A stretch of 64,000 nucleotides of DNA, taken from contig NC_092354.1 in the NCBI RefSeq assembly GCF_963676685.1, positions 12,902,746 through 12,966,745 of the forward strand, read 5' to 3'. This DNA comes from Mytilus edulis (lineage: Eukaryota; Mollusca; Bivalvia; Mytilida; Mytilidae). The notes under the pieces were generated by a model that saw nothing but the letters and a program-made list of their open reading frames with translations, searched no databases and was not told the origin of the DNA. Shown piece by piece: positions 32,746 to 47,000 of this stretch; the stretch's first letter is position 1; each line of letters opens with the position of its first letter. Both the position numbers and the translations under genes were made by a program.

Positions 32746-34739
32746 GTTTTCCTGAGGAAGCGCCCATCTATGTGTCTATATTTATACTTATTGACGTCAT
32801 ACCTGATACAGCACGACACATTTTAGGTAAAGCTTAGGGCTGCCAGAAATGTTTTTGCAAAATGTCACGCTCTCTGAACGTGCTGTTATACCGCAATTCT
32901 ACGCTCAATGCGTGCTTTATAATCAAAACATTTTTTCCGACGTAGTCGGTATAGTTTCGGTTTGTGTCCTTTGAACTTAAGGACGCTTAACTATGGCAAC
33001 AGAATACGCATGCTCGAAAATCCTTTCTGTGATTGGACAAAATGCTGTCATGGTGGGTGATTTGGTTGTGTTTGAAAAAACGACTCGTTAATTATAACGT
33101 GATGGAAAGCAAGTGAAAAACTATACATATTTGAACTAGATCTTACAAAGATTTATATTTTTATTAAAATAATTGTTTCTCCAATAGCTCTTTGCATCCG
33201 TGACAGCTGTTTATTCGGGACAATTATATAATTTTTAATGTAAACTTTGTTGTACGAACGTACGTGACTTTTAGAACGCACCTACGCATGTGAGATTTCC
33301 GCGGGGTTTTGGTGAATGTAAACAGAAAGATACGAGGACCGAGAATACTGAACACAAACAGAAAAAACGTTATTTAAATGGTATCTTTGTGTTTCTGAAG
33401 GTTATCGGCATGATAGTTTTAAACATATACTCAAATTTAAATACGTCGGATATCTTTTTTAAAGATAGTTCGTGTTTTTCAGTAAGTCAACGGTAAAGAA
33501 CGGATGTCCAGATTCAATTCTTGGCACAAATTGTCAAAGTTGATACAAATGAACAGCACTGTTAATGCTGCAGTTAACCTCGTAGCCACACGATGAGGGT
33601 GTGTATACGTCTAAAACCCTCGTACTCTCGAGGAGTCTTACAACTTATGCATATATCCCCATGGCTATGAATTCTGCAATTTCAAATCTTCAAAGCCATG
33701 TTATCTTAACTTTGCATAAAGTGGCATTCGTTTCATAATATATACATTATGCTGACTTGTGATAAAAAGAGAATAAACGTTTATAATTGTAAATTCATAT
33801 AACATCACACTGGTTCCCGAAAGTTTAGTAGTACACATCTGTTACCTCTGATCTGAGCAACAAGCAAAATGTTCCTTCTTATTTGATTTTTAAAATAAAA
33901 TTAAATCAAGTTTCTACAGGGATCTCAAGTTCTGTTAATTTGAAACCTAAATATCAAAATTTGACTAACATTGTTTACTAATTTACAACTGAAGCTACAT
34001 CAGTTTTTAAGAATAGCTACAAATAAACAAATCAAAAGGTTTAAATAAAAGACTAACATCGTCAATGTTGTCTGATACTCTCATTGAACAATAAAAATGT
34101 TAACTTATTCCTCACTCAGTTGTCCCAAAGGGCAATCATACCATATCTACTTTATATTTAGACAATCGTGTTGCATATGCATATTGTTATATAGGTTTGA
34201 ATTCCCGGTTTTCCATGACCCACAGTTTAATGCCAGGAACCACATCAAAAAGATTGTTCATATTGTATTTAATGTATTCCTAACTTGTACATACTCTGAG
34301 CTTTTATAGCTTGAAATGTCACAAAATATCAACATGAAGACCAATTTGGACCTCTGGACTTATTTATCTCTCCAAAGCCTGAATTTCATGACTGAATATA
34401 TATCACAGGTAATGTGTCCTTTCAGACGTTACCCATTGTCTCGTATGTATGATCTTAAAATGTGTGGTCCGAGTAACCTGTTTGTCAGTATTGGAATAAT
34501 GCTACCAAAGACGTTTTGCTTTGTGTGCCTTTGCTGATTTAAATTATGCACCGCGAGGTCTAGAGATATGTAGATCGTCTGCAGTTTTTTTTAAAGGAAA
34601 GAAGATGCTAGCAGTAATTTACTTATAAACCATACTTAAAAGTTACTTCTATTAAAATAAAGAAGAAACGCAGGACAAAAGCGTTTGCTGAAAATCTGAG
34701 GTTTAAATATATGGTTTCAACTGATTTTTTAAATATCTC

Positions 34740-34855
34740 TCGCCGCAATATAGCCTTTTTGTGCTGTTGCCGCAATATAGCCGTTTTGTGCTGATGCCGC
34801 AATAAATCCTTTTTGTGCTGATGCCGCAATATAGCCGTTTTGTGATGTTGCGACG
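34740..34855. repeat. 30-bp minisatellite, four copies
   Basis: Units of about 30 bp around GCCGCAATATAGCC and TTTTGTGCTGATG. The minus strand reads open (KTAILRHQHKK repeats), which is a by-product of the period being a multiple of three. Confidence 0.8.
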
Positions 34856-36399
34856 TAAAGCAATCAACATTTGGAACTGCAATTTTGTTTACATTATTTA
34901 CCATTTCTGGGTTTTTTTTATGTCTTTACGAAAATAATTTGATGTTGACAATGTTGAAACTGATATTCCGATGATATAAACACACAATTCGAATTGGAAA
35001 AAAAATCATAAATTATTTTTTCTTTTCATTGTATAACTACTACTGGGCCATCTTTCCTTGTTTATGGCTTAGTGATGAATACAATATGAATTCGGATTCT
35101 AATCACCAAAATACAGGTCAATAAGTAGGACTATGTTTTGTAATATCAAGTTACACTACGACCTTAAACTAACTTGTAAGAGACCGAACGTCATTCAATT
35201 GGAATATATAAGCATCGAGCTTTGTCATTGATTAGCAAACCATTTATAAGTTTTGACGGTTCTTTACATAATTTGATAATGCAAATTTGCCCTAACCTTG
35301 GATTAATCTCTGGGGTCAAATGAAGTGTATATTTGTTATATACTTATTTCATAAGTAGCATGTTGAGGATTGTGAAATATCTGACATTTATTTTATAAGT
35401 TATGTATTAAAAATGTTTGTAAAATTTCTATTTTAACCATTTTAAATCAACAACGTCAACAACACGACCTTCAACGATGAGCAAAACCCACACTGCATAG
35501 TAACTAAGCTATTAAAAAGATTTTTCATTAAAAATATATTATTTGTTCGAATTACAAAAACATCGGAAGTCAAGAGATGTTTTCGATAAAAAGATAAAAA
35601 CGACATCTTGTAAAGCCAGACAAATGAATATTGATAATTATTTGTTTCATAAGTACTTCTCTACAAATGAGGGACGAAAGATACCAAAGGGACAGTCAAA
35701 CTCATAAATCTAAAACAAACTGACAACGCCATGGCTAAAAATGAAAAAGACAAACAAACAACAGCACACATGACACAACATAGAAAACTAAAGAAAGTCT
35801 AAGCAACGAAAATAAATGACGTCTTTGCCGAATATACAAACAAGACATTGAGTATGGAAAATAAATAGGAAATAACTCCATTGTATTTATAACATGAAAT
35901 ACATGCACGCATGACGTATAACGTACTGTTATTTTGTTAATATTTGGGGGTACACATTTTTTGGCGAGGAAATAATTATCTCTTTCAGTGCTTCTCGTTA
36001 ATAATATGTTTTAGTTATTCAAACTTCGAGAACAACAATTTATCTTTTGTGGAGGGAGGGGCGATCTCTCTAAGATTTTATGAAAAAAACTTAATTCTTA
36101 ATTTGTTGCTACCATTATTTGGTCTTAGATGAAAAGGGGAAAATATAGATTGTTCCATTCAAGTTTGTAGAATCAGGTACACATACACTAAATTGCCTTT
36201 CCAATGAAGATCTTCCAAGATAGAAGCAATTACAGTGCAAGGCATGACTTTTTTCTACAGGTACCAACAAGGCAAATGGTAACGTCACGTAAGATAACGC
36301 ATGTACATTCTACGTGCATTTTGGTAGTTCACTTTATCTATAGAATGCACTGCAATTTTAGTCAGATCACAATCTGGTTCCTAAATTACAATACAGCGA

Positions 36400-36480
36400 G
36401 TCAGCAAAAATTAAAATTGAGAACGAAAACGGAGAATATGTCGGAGACAACAACCCGACCAAAGAGCAGAAAACAGCACA
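36400..36480 (-). repeat. Retroelement tail R1, minus-strand copy
   Basis: Reverse of CTCAATTTTAATT, GTTGTTGTCTCCGAC and GCTCTTTGGTCGGG wording; followed by an R4 copy from 36545. Confidence 0.5.
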
Positions 36481-36952
36481 AGGCCAACAAACAAGAGTAA
36501 CAGAGGCTAGACCTGACTTGGGACAGGCTCCAACCTGTTGTAGGGTTAGTAGATACATATAAGAAGAGTGGTATGAGTGCCAAATGAGACAACTCTTCAT
36601 CCAAGTCACAATTTCTAAAAGTAAACCATTTAAGTCAAAGTACGCTCTTCAACACGGAGCCTTGACTCAGGGGGCTCACACCCAATAGCAAGCTATAAAG
36701 GACCCAAACAATTACTAGTGCTAAACCTTTCAAACGGGAAAACCAACGGTCTAATCTTATACAATATAAAAAAAAACGTGAAACGAGAAACAATTATGAA
36801 CATTACTCAATGGTTGTTACTCAAAGGACATGGTTATTACTCAATGGTTGTTACTCAAAAGACATGGTTATTACTCAAATGACATGGTTATTACTTAAGG
36901 ATCTGGTTATTACACAAAGGACATGATTATGGGACATGGTTATTACTTAAAG

Positions 36953-39265
36953 GACATGGTAATTACTCACTGTCGTTATTCTATACCAAGTACAGAAGGA
37001 AAGGACATGGTGGTTATTACTCACTGTCGTTATTCTATACCAAGTAGAGAAGGAAAGGACATGGTGGTTATTACTCACTGTCGTTATTCTATACCAAGTA
37101 CAGAAGGAAAGGACATGGTGGTTATTACTCACTGTCGTTATTCTATACCAAGTAGAGAAGGAAAGGACATGGTGGTTATTACTCACTGTCGTTATTCTAT
37201 ACCAAGTAGAGAAGGAAAGGACATGGTGGTTATTACTCACTGTCGTTATTCTATACCAAGTACAGAAGGAAAGGACATGGTGGTTATTACTCACTGTCGT
37301 TATTCTATACCAAGTAGAGAAGGAAAGGACATGGTGGTTATTACTCACTGTCGTTATTCTATACCAAGTAGAGAAGGAAAGGACTTGGTGGTTATTACTC
37401 ACTGTCGTTATTCTATACCAAGTAGAGAAGGAAAGGACTTGGTGGTTATTACTCACTGTCGTTATTCTATACCAAGTAGAGAAGGAAAGGACATGGTGGT
37501 TATTACTCACTGTCGTTATTCTATACCAAGTAGAGAAGGAAAGGACATGGTGGTTATTACTCACTGTCGTTATTCTATACCAAGTACAGAAGGAAAGGAC
37601 ATGGTGGTTATTACTCACTGTCGTTATTCTATACCAAGTACAGAAGGAAAGGACATGGTGGTTATTACTCACTGTCGTTATTCTATACCAAGTACAGAAG
37701 GAAAGGACATGGTGGTTATTACTCACTGTCGTTATTCTATACCAAGTACAGAAGGAAAGGACATGGTGGTTATTACTCACTGTCGTTATTCTATACCAAG
37801 TAGAGAAGGAAAGGACATGGTGGTTATTACTCACTGTCGTTATTCTATACCAAGTACAGAAGGAAAGGACATGGTGGTTATTACTCACTGTCGTTATTCT
37901 ATACCAAGTACAGAAGGAAAGGACATGGTGGTTATTACTCACTGTCGTTATTCTATACCAAGTACAGAAGGAAAGGACATGGTGGTTATTACTCACTGTC
38001 GTTATTCTATACCAAGTAGAGAAGGAATGGACATGGTGGTTATTACTCACTGTCGTTATTCTATACCAAGTAGAGAAGGAAAGGACATGGTGGTTATAAC
38101 TCACTGTCGTTATTCTATACCAAGTAGAGAAGGAAAGGACATGGTGGTTATTACTCACTGTCGTTATTCTATACCAAGTAGAGAAGGATAGGACATGGTG
38201 GTTATTACTCACTGTCGTTATTCTATACCAAGTAGAGAAGGATAGGACATGGTGGTTATTACTCACTGTCGTTATTCTATACCAAGTACAGAAGGAAAGG
38301 ACATGGTGGTTATTACTCACTGTCGTTATTCTATACCAAGTACAGAAGGAAAGGACATGGTGGTTATTACTCACTGTCGTTATTCTATACCAAGTACAGA
38401 AGGAAAGGACATGGTGGTTATTACTCACTGTCGTTATTCTATACCAAGTACAGAAGGAAAGGACATGGTGGTTATTACTCACTGTCGTTATTCTATACCA
38501 AGTACAGAAGGAAAGGACATGGTGGTTATTACTCACTGTCGTTATTCTATACCAAGTACAGAAGGAAAGGACATGGTGGTTATTACTCACTGTCGTTATT
38601 CTATACCAAGTAGAGAAGGAAAGGACATGGTGGTTATTACTCACTGTCGTTATTCTATACCAAGTAGAGAAGGAAAGGACATGGTGGTTATTACTCACTG
38701 TCGTTATTCTATACCAAGTAGAGAAGGAAAGGACATGGTGGTTATTACTCACTGTCGTTATTCTATACCAAGTAGAGAAGGAAAGGACATGGTAGTTATT
38801 ACTCACTGTCGTTATTCTATACCAAGTAGAGAAGGAAAGGACATGGTGGTTATTACTCACTGTCGTTATTCTATACCAAGTAGAGAAGGAAAGGACATGG
38901 TGGTTATTACTCACTGTCGTTATTCTATACCAAGTAGAGAAGGAAAGGACATGGTAGTTATTACTCACTGTCGTTATTCTATACCAAGTACAGAAAGAAA
39001 GGACATGGTGGTTATTACTCACTGTCGTTATTCTATACCAAGTAGAGAAGGAAAGGACATGGTGGTTATTACTCACTGTCGTTATTCTATACCAAGTACA
39101 GAAGGAAAGGACATGGTAGTTATTACTCACTGTCGTTATTCTATACCAAGTAGAGAAGGAAAGGACATGGTAGTTATTACTCACTGTCGTTATTCTATAC
39201 CAAGTAGAGAAGGAAAGGACATAGATATAGGAAGACATGGTTATTACTCACTGTCGTTATTCTTC
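36953..39265. repeat. 54-bp minisatellite, about 43 copies
   Basis: Units of 54 bp (GGACATGGTGGTTATTACTC, CACTGTCGTTATTC, ACCAAGTAGAGAAGG) nearly identical over 2.3 kb. The main variation is one site, AGTAGAGAA or AGTACAGAA, in runs along the array. A degenerate 20-25-bp ancestor of the first half unit (GGACATGGTTATTACTCAA) is repeated from about 36820. Because the period is 18 codons, both strands stay open (422 and 763 codons); there is no start context or splice evidence, and the strands mirror each other. Confidence 0.95.
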
Positions 39266-39299
39266 AGGTGCAATAATATAGTAAAAATAAGTACATGAT

Positions 39300-40345
39300 A
39301 TCAAACATGCTGTTTTTAAAATTGAGTTATTAAATTTATTATTTTAAAAAGCTTACTGAAGACCATTTTATTTTAATTTAATGTGAGACCTCTAAATCAA
39401 TGTTGGAGTTTATTACCTAGAAACATTTTTATCTTTAATTTGCTTTTTCTCTTTTTTTTTTCAGGGTTAACAATTCGAAACATTCTTTGAATAGTCATAC
39501 TTTTAATAGGAGTTAACTAATTGAAGCATCATTCCAGTCAGCTGAGAGGTATTTTGGAAAACTAATTATGTTTTGTCATTGAGACTCTAATAAATTATTT
39601 GTTTGTTTGTTTGTTTGTTAGGATATGCCTGTTACCCAATCCAATTAATTTTTTTTAAATAAAATATTGTTTAAACTAAACCAAGGAAAGGACAATAAAA
39701 TGACCAAAAATGTCGACTTAGAAAATAATTAACAGTATAACTCATTACATAAAAAAACTAAAGACTGAGCAATACGAACCGATAGGCAGATTATGCTCCA
39801 CATATGAACCCCGTCGTATTGATTTTGCCACTTAAAAACGTTGTAGAAGATTTAGTAAGCATTATGTGCAAATTTAAGATAGTAATAAAAAAAAATCCGC
39901 TTGAAATAGTAATGTATCATTTTGCGTAAACTGGAATCCGCTGCACTCAACCAAAGTGCAGTACCCAGAATATTTGTTTTTGCTTAGCAAATAGAGTAGC
40001 AACGTCGCCATTCTTCACAACTCGGCCGATTCCGTACCTTCGTATAGAAAGAGAGTAGCGGGTTCACCCGAGGATTGCCGATTGGCAACGTCGCAACAGT
40101 TTCGGAGTATGCAACAATAACGATATCTGTAAATAAATAAATTTTGGATGTAACACGTCTTCTGATTGTCTGACAGTGTTTTGTGCATCAGCTCATAGAA
40201 ATAATGTTGTCATGTGATCGTGACGTTTATGGCACGCCGTTTTTATAAATTTTCAAACTTGAAGATATCTTATTTATTTAACAAGATATCTTATTAAGTA
40301 TTAGACGTTACCGACGTTTTTACATGCACACTTCGAAATAACACA
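39300..40345. other. Spacer 3' of the minisatellite, no gene seen
   Basis: AT-rich; a GTTT microsatellite at about 39598-39620. No exon support. Confidence 0.5.
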
Positions 40346-40349
40346 ACCT

Positions 40350-40492
40350 TCGATTGGAAAACTGACAATCCAAGTCGATTAAGATTCGAGTCGATTGCAC
40401 TGCATGAGCGGGGTTCGAACTCACAGCCTCAGTGTTGACTGGCTAGTGATTACAGTAGTAACTACTTAGACCACTTGGCTACCGAGGCCCCT
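40350..40492 (-). repeat. tRNA-derived SINE
   Basis: On the minus strand the head reads GGGGCCTCGGTAGCCAAGTG (A-box-like, TAGCCAAGTGG) and about 60 bp later GAGTTCGAACCCC (B box). It is followed by a body with CAATCGACTCGAATC. Box order and spacing match a tRNA-derived pol III promoter. A badly decayed relative is at about 59385-59492. Confidence 0.7.
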
Positions 40493-40953
40493 AATTCGAA
40501 ATTGGGTGACTTTGGATATTCTTATTTTTTAATCCCGGTTGAATTAAAGCTCTGGAATTATCTACGTGTTATTGGCATCTCTGGTTTTCAAATAGTTTAA
40601 TTTTGAGCGTTGCTAATGAAGGTAAATCCAGGGCGTCAGACGAACACAATTTACGAATTGTTCCTTTCATCTGATACACCATTTCCGTTCTTTTTCATTA
40701 TGAAATAAATACTATTCCGTTGTTGCCATAATTGAAATATAAACCTAATGACCACCAAATGCGTGCTAAATCTTCGTTCTGATCTATTTTTGTCATGTCG
40801 TAGATAACTGTGAATGTTAAGTAGTTCACTATCCCTTCTGTTCTTGTCGCACCTGTTGTCCTTTGATAGTAAATAAAACGTCCACGTGATATTGATATAA
40901 CCCCTTTCATTGACAAATTTTTAAACCGAGGGCTGTAATTAAGAAACACAAAA

Positions 40954-41002
40954 ATGAAAAGTTTTATCATTTGTTTGATTATAATTGTTTACACAGTATC
41001 AG
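40954..41002 (+). CDS. Gene B exon 1: signal peptide
   Basis: ATG in an A-rich context (CACAAAAATG) opens MKSFIICLIIIVYTVS, strongly hydrophobic, with donor TCAG|GTAAGC. 49 bp and phase 1, like gene A exon 1. Confidence 0.8.
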
Positions 41003-44000
41003 GTAAGCATTAAGCTTTGTGAACATGTTTGTTTTAGGTCATTTGAAGGTACAATTTATCAGGTTGTATAAAAATTATTTTTTCGGAAACAACCTTTATT
41101 TACTCATAGGCTTCATCTTCAATTATCATACTTTATCTTTAATGCATTTTTTTTTTATCTTAAAAGAAGGTGTTTAAATGCTATTCTAAAGAAAATAATT
41201 GCTATATGTTATTATATGTTATTATATTCTTTAAATGCAAATGTGTTTCTTAGATTTAAGTGGAAATCAATGCAACATGAGAAATATAAAGTAGTGCTAC
41301 TAACAAATTAACAAAAATGAAAGATAATGCATAAAAAGGATAGCATTAAATACAAAAAATATGGAAAAAAACTATAATCAACCATACCAACCACCAAAAA
41401 CATAAACTTGAAAGAAAATACACATAAACAACAGCGAGCAACACATAGCTACCAACAGAAGACCCCAATGCAAAAGTCAGGAACCAGTGTCAAAAATGAG
41501 TGAAAATGTGCAATCGAATAGTTAATAATGAACCCAAAAAAAATCGAACACGCTCAAAGATGGAGAAAATAAGCGCCAAACTATATAGAAAACAGAAAAT
41601 TATGGACAAATCATAAAGAATCGAAAAAAGGCGTTGAATTGTAGAACACTGGAATTGTAATAAACCCCAAAACCTAAATTCAGATCCTCACTTATATTAT
41701 TGGATACTTGCCATGCATTCTTCATACAAAATCTCCGAAAATATACAGATATACTAAATTAAAAATGATAGATCCATGCACAAATTAGACTTGATATAAA
41801 TATTGTCAATACTTATTTTACTTCTTTCAGAGTCTTCTGCATTTCTAATAAACTTTTGTCCACCTGTACTGTGTTTTCAACGTTGTGTAAATGGATATGT
41901 ATTAAATTCTAATGGATGTCGCACCTGCACGTGCATTTCTGGGACCAGTATGTATATTTATCTTATTTGTGTATGTGACTTTTTTAATCGTTCCATTTTT
42001 TATTGCATTCACTGTGTCCACCTGTCCGTTCATCCAATAGTGTTTCCGTCACACTTTTGCATTCACCGTGCCTGTTCGTCCGTTCATTCAACAAATATTT
42101 CCATCACACTTTTTTCTGGTAAACTTTTGAACAGAGTTAGGTCATTACGTGAGCATGTTTTTTACTTTTAGACGCGTACTTTCATTTTTCAGGTTAACTA
42201 TGGGTAGGGTGGGCTATGCTGAGCACGAAAACGGTTTATTCTTTGGTACATGGGTTCAAAAGAAATACCTCTTATTACTATTTTGAAAGCATGGATGATG
42301 CTCTACCAGACAGCATGGATAATTGGAACAATTTGACACCAGGTCAGAGAATACTTTAAACTGCATGGTGTTTCAGTTTTTGCCCTTTAAAGCACGCTTC
42401 AAAAAGAAGTCACATCAAAGTGTTCGACCCGGAGTTTGAATGCTCAATATGTTAGTGATGTGTGATGTCATATTCGGCTGAAAGTAACACAGCATTGAGG
42501 ATCTGTAAACCCTTCACCAACAACTGTGTGGGTTCCGATTTTTGTCATCATAGTGCTGTCAGTTTGTCGTCGACTTATGATTTATTGATTAATGTTTTCA
42601 TAATTAACGTCCAGCGACAAATATTTCATATATTTAAGAACAAATTAACAATAGATGTGTCCTGTAATAAAGGCTACACGTCATTAAAATCGAAGGAAAA
42701 GATGGATTGACATGCATAAAAATTAGCGTATATTGGATATGGACAGATACTTTTTCTTTCAACAGGCCCCCGATGAATCCTTCATAAGGTTGCTGCAAGG
42801 GTTATTAATGTAGCAAAGCGTATGGTACAAAATGTACACGAGGCATAGGATTTAACAGTATCATTATAACCAGACGTGGCTGCGTACTTGTACTTCCCAC
42901 ACAGCCAAAACAACGCCCATCTTTGGCGAGGCTTTTCATGACGGTCGAAAAAAGATTAAAGTGACCATACATTCTATTTCTATTCACAAGTCACCCTTGT
43001 GTGTTTGAATACACTTTTGTTATCTTCTGTCTCACTGACATACTTTTTGTCCTGAATATTAAAGACAAACTTACCACTAAATGTTAATTATTCACCAATC
43101 AATTAGATCAGAACTATGGCAAGGCGTTTTGCTATTTATTCTTACTTCAAGAAATTTCATAATCTTTATAAGATATCTTATAAAGTTTATCAGATATCTC
43201 ATACAGTTTATAAGATATCATATATAGTTTATAAGATATCTCATATAATTTATCAGATATCTTATATAATTGAACTTATAAGATATCTCTGAACTATATA
43301 AGATATCTTATAAACTATATGAGATATCTTATAAACTATATACTATATCTTATAAACTATATAAGATATCTTATACAAAAATTGTTAATAAGATATCTCA
43401 TATCCTGTTTAGGATATCTTATAAACTTTAGAAGATATCTTATAAAGTATATAAGATATCTTAAAAATTTTAGGAGATATCTTATATAATATATAAAATA
43501 TCTCATATAATATATAAGATATCTCATATAATATATAAGATATTTCATATAAGATATAAGATATCTCATATAATATATAAGATATCTCAAAAAAATGAAA
43601 TTATATAAGATATCTTATATATTATAGGAGTTATCTTATTTAGTTTATAAGATATCTCATAGTTTATAAGATATCTCCTAAAGTTTATAAGATATCTCAT
43701 ATCATGTTAAAGATATCTTATAAACTTTAGAAGATATCTTATAAAGTATATAAGATATCTTATAAATTTTAGGAGATATCTTATATAACAATGAAATATC
43801 TTATATAGTTTATAAGATATCTTATAAACTATATAAGATATCTTATAAACTATATGAGATATCTTATGAACTATATAAGCTATCTTATAAATCATATAAG
43901 ATTTCTTATATAAAAATTGTTTATAAGATATCTCATATACTTTAGAAGATATCTTATAAAGTATAAAAGATATCATATAAACTTTATGAGATATCTTATA

Positions 44001-47000
44001 TAACATTAAATATATCTTATATGACATTAAAGATATCTCATATAACATTAAAGATATCTTATATAATATACAAATGTAGCCTTTGTATGAGGTCGATACA
44101 AGGATATATCATTAATTCGTATATTTTAACAAATTTGATTCGTTTAGGGATAGTCACATGTTAAACTATATTTTCGAAGGTAGAGAGGAAATGGCGGATA
44201 GCAAAAAGCATATTGACCGACAAAAAGCATATTGCACGGTTATTTTTAGAATATCGAAAAACCGATATAGTTTGTGACGTCATGTGATGAATTTCAGGAT
44301 ATTGTTTAACGTTTTGAAACAAATATCTGTGGTCGATTATTTGATGAAAAAAAATCTTCAAATACATAAGATGTCAACAAAAAAAGTAAATGAAATAACA
44401 ACTAATATGTTGTTATTGTCAAGGAGACAATGTAATATCTATAAAGTTCCAACAAACCTAATTGACGATTTTGATACAAACATGGTCGGAAATTAATAAT
44501 ATAACAAATATAGCCTTTGTATGAGGTCAATACAGGATATATCGACCCAAAGAAGTATATCGACCTCGGACTTTGTCCTCAGTCAATATACTTCTTTCAG
44601 GTCAATATATCCTTGTATCGACCTCTTACAAAGGCTATATTTGTATAATATTGACCTGAAAGAAGTATATTGACTGAGGACGAAGTCTGAGGTCGATATA
44701 CTTTTTTGGGTCGATATATCCTGTATTGACCACATACAAAGGCTATATTTGTTATATTATTAATTTCCGACCATGTTTGTATCAAAACCGTCATCTAGGT
44801 TTGTTGGAACTTTATAGATATTACATTGTCTCCTTGACAATAACAACATATTAGTTGTTATTTCATTTACTTTTTTTCACATCTTATGTATTTGAAGATT
44901 GTTTTTCGTCAAATAATCGATCACATATATCATTTGTTTCAAAACGTTAAACGATATCCTGAAATTCATTACATGACGTCACAAAGTATATCGGTTTTTA
45001 GATATTCTGAAAATAACCGTGCAATATGCTTTTTGCCGGTCAATATGCTTTTTGCTATCCGCCGTTTTCTCTCTGCCTTCGAAAAATCTCTAAACGAATC
45101 AAATTTGTTAAAATATACGAATTAATAATATTATGAGATATCTTATAAAAATGAAATTATATAAGATATCTTATATATTAAAGGAGATATCTTATATATT
45201 ATAGGAGATATCTTGAAATTCGAATAAATAGTAAAACGGCTTGCCATACAGAACTATAAGATGGTGTTAAAAATGCTACTAAAATCACGGATCAATACAA
45301 GATGTATCTATGTTAAATCTACCATAAACATATTTCCATAAGCATGGCTGCTCAAATTATTTTTAGAGTCTTAGAAATATACTTTTATATTTAATTTTTA
45401 GGTAAAAGTAATACTGCAACTTCTATGACATCACCGATTATTGGTCCCCAGACAGGTGGCAGCGGTCAACAGATGAGTGGAATGTTCGGTCCTCAGGCCA
45501 ATATTCCAGGCACCTCCTATCACAATCCGTGTAACCCTACACAGGCGTATTGTATACTGAGATGTGAGAAGTATATGACTGGTGCTAGTGGTTGTCAGTA
45601 TTGTCTGTGTGACGACAGTATACCAGGTATGTTACAAGAGGGTTTATAACGGGAGGGCTAGTGGTTGTCAGTATTGTCTTTGTGACGACAGTATACCAGG
45701 TAGATACAATAGGGTATATAAAAGGAGGGTTACCTTCATTTCTGTATTCTTTATCTTTTTAAGCCATTATTATCTATTCCTTGCGTCTTGCAGGCTTTTT
45801 TTCAATTTTGGTTATATGTTTCGGAGTTTCGCTGAAGTAGTATACCCATTATTGTTTAGGGGTCAACGTAAGCCCGCCTCAATGTGTTTGATTTTTCGCT
45901 GTGTTAAAGACCAATTGGTGGACTTTGGCTGTTTTCTGCTCTTTGGTCGGATTGTTGTCTCTTTGACATTGACCGTTTCGATTCTAAATTAAATTTATTT
46001 ATTTTTCCCCATTTGTTGTAATATTTTTCCCCATTTGTTGTAATCTTATTAACAGAAGATATGATATGATATGATTGTCACAGAGACAAATGAGAAAAGT
46101 CCATACCGCATAGTCAAATTCGTAACATAGCAACAAACAAAAACCACTGGATTACAGGCTCCTGACATGGGACAGGCACATACATAAAGAATGTTGCGTG
46201 CTTAAACATGTTAGTGGGCGCCCAACCTGTAATCCTGAGACAATGGTGCAGCAGAAAAATACAAGAACTGTACAAAACAATAAACAAACAACGCATATGA
46301 TCAACAAACAACAACCATTCAATTCTTTGTTTCTATTTACAGATGCAACAACAATTCCGACAACTGTGGTCCATCATACCTCTGTTCCTCTAATAAAACC
46401 GTGTATTTCGTCTGAGACCACGTGTGATAAATCCTGTAAATACGGCTTTCTGATTGGTCCAAACAATTGCCAATATTGTTTATGCTCACCATATGCTCAA
46501 AGAATAACAACCGGTAAGTACTTTATATAAGTGCTTTCACTTTGCTTATAAATCTGTATCCATTGTTACTGGTTGTAAACAAACCAAGAGCCAATGAAAC
46601 ATACGAGCAAAATTAAATGACTTCAACAAGATTCCCTACAGGATTCCTCAATAAGGTATATGGTATGTCTCTTACTAGGCTTCATTTTTTTCTGACCCTA
46701 CTAACCATGAAAGGGTTTCTCAAATTCACAAAAAATGCAGGAAAAGGTGCGTATAAGATGCATGTCTTGCCGACGATACGAGTTTAACAGTAATTTGTAG
46801 CAGTTTATGAGAGTATGTGACAAAAAAAGTCAGTTCTTCTGTCATGGGCGAAATGCAATCATGTGACTCCAGCTATAAGGACACACGAATTTGGAACAGT
46901 CAGAAAGACAGATAACAATTAAAAAAACAAAAATAACCTATTCTAAAATAATCAGGAACTAGAATACACATTGTTGTTTGAGTACGATCCTAGCATCAAA

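Larger units (their letters stand above)
30930..36800. other. Intergenic stretch between genes A and B, repeats only
   Basis: No supported exon. It holds a 17-bp triple repeat (CACCACGGACCAAAGTC, 31609-31665), R3 at 31785-32095, an R2 tail at 32565-32745, a 30-bp minisatellite at 34740-34855, R4-type pieces at 35450 and 36545-36790, R5 at 35660-35830 and R1 at 36400-36480. The rest is unremarkable AT-rich sequence. Confidence 0.5.

Noticed and set aside
36923-39298. Very long open frames on both strands (422, 349 and 763 codons)
   Set aside because: They are produced by a 54-bp tandem repeat whose period is a multiple of three; both strands are open and there is no gene context.
40400-40492. 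Functional tRNA gene on the minus strand
   Set aside because: A- and B-box-like words are present, but the sequence does not close into a cloverleaf that I can draw and it continues into a SINE body.
40698-40970. Minus-strand frame of 90 codons overlapping exon 1 of gene B
   Set aside because: No recognised content, and it overlaps the signal-peptide exon, which has a good start and donor.
43357-44048. Minus-strand frames rich in Tyr, Ile, Arg and Leu
   Set aside because: Low-complexity translation of the AAGATATCTT satellite.
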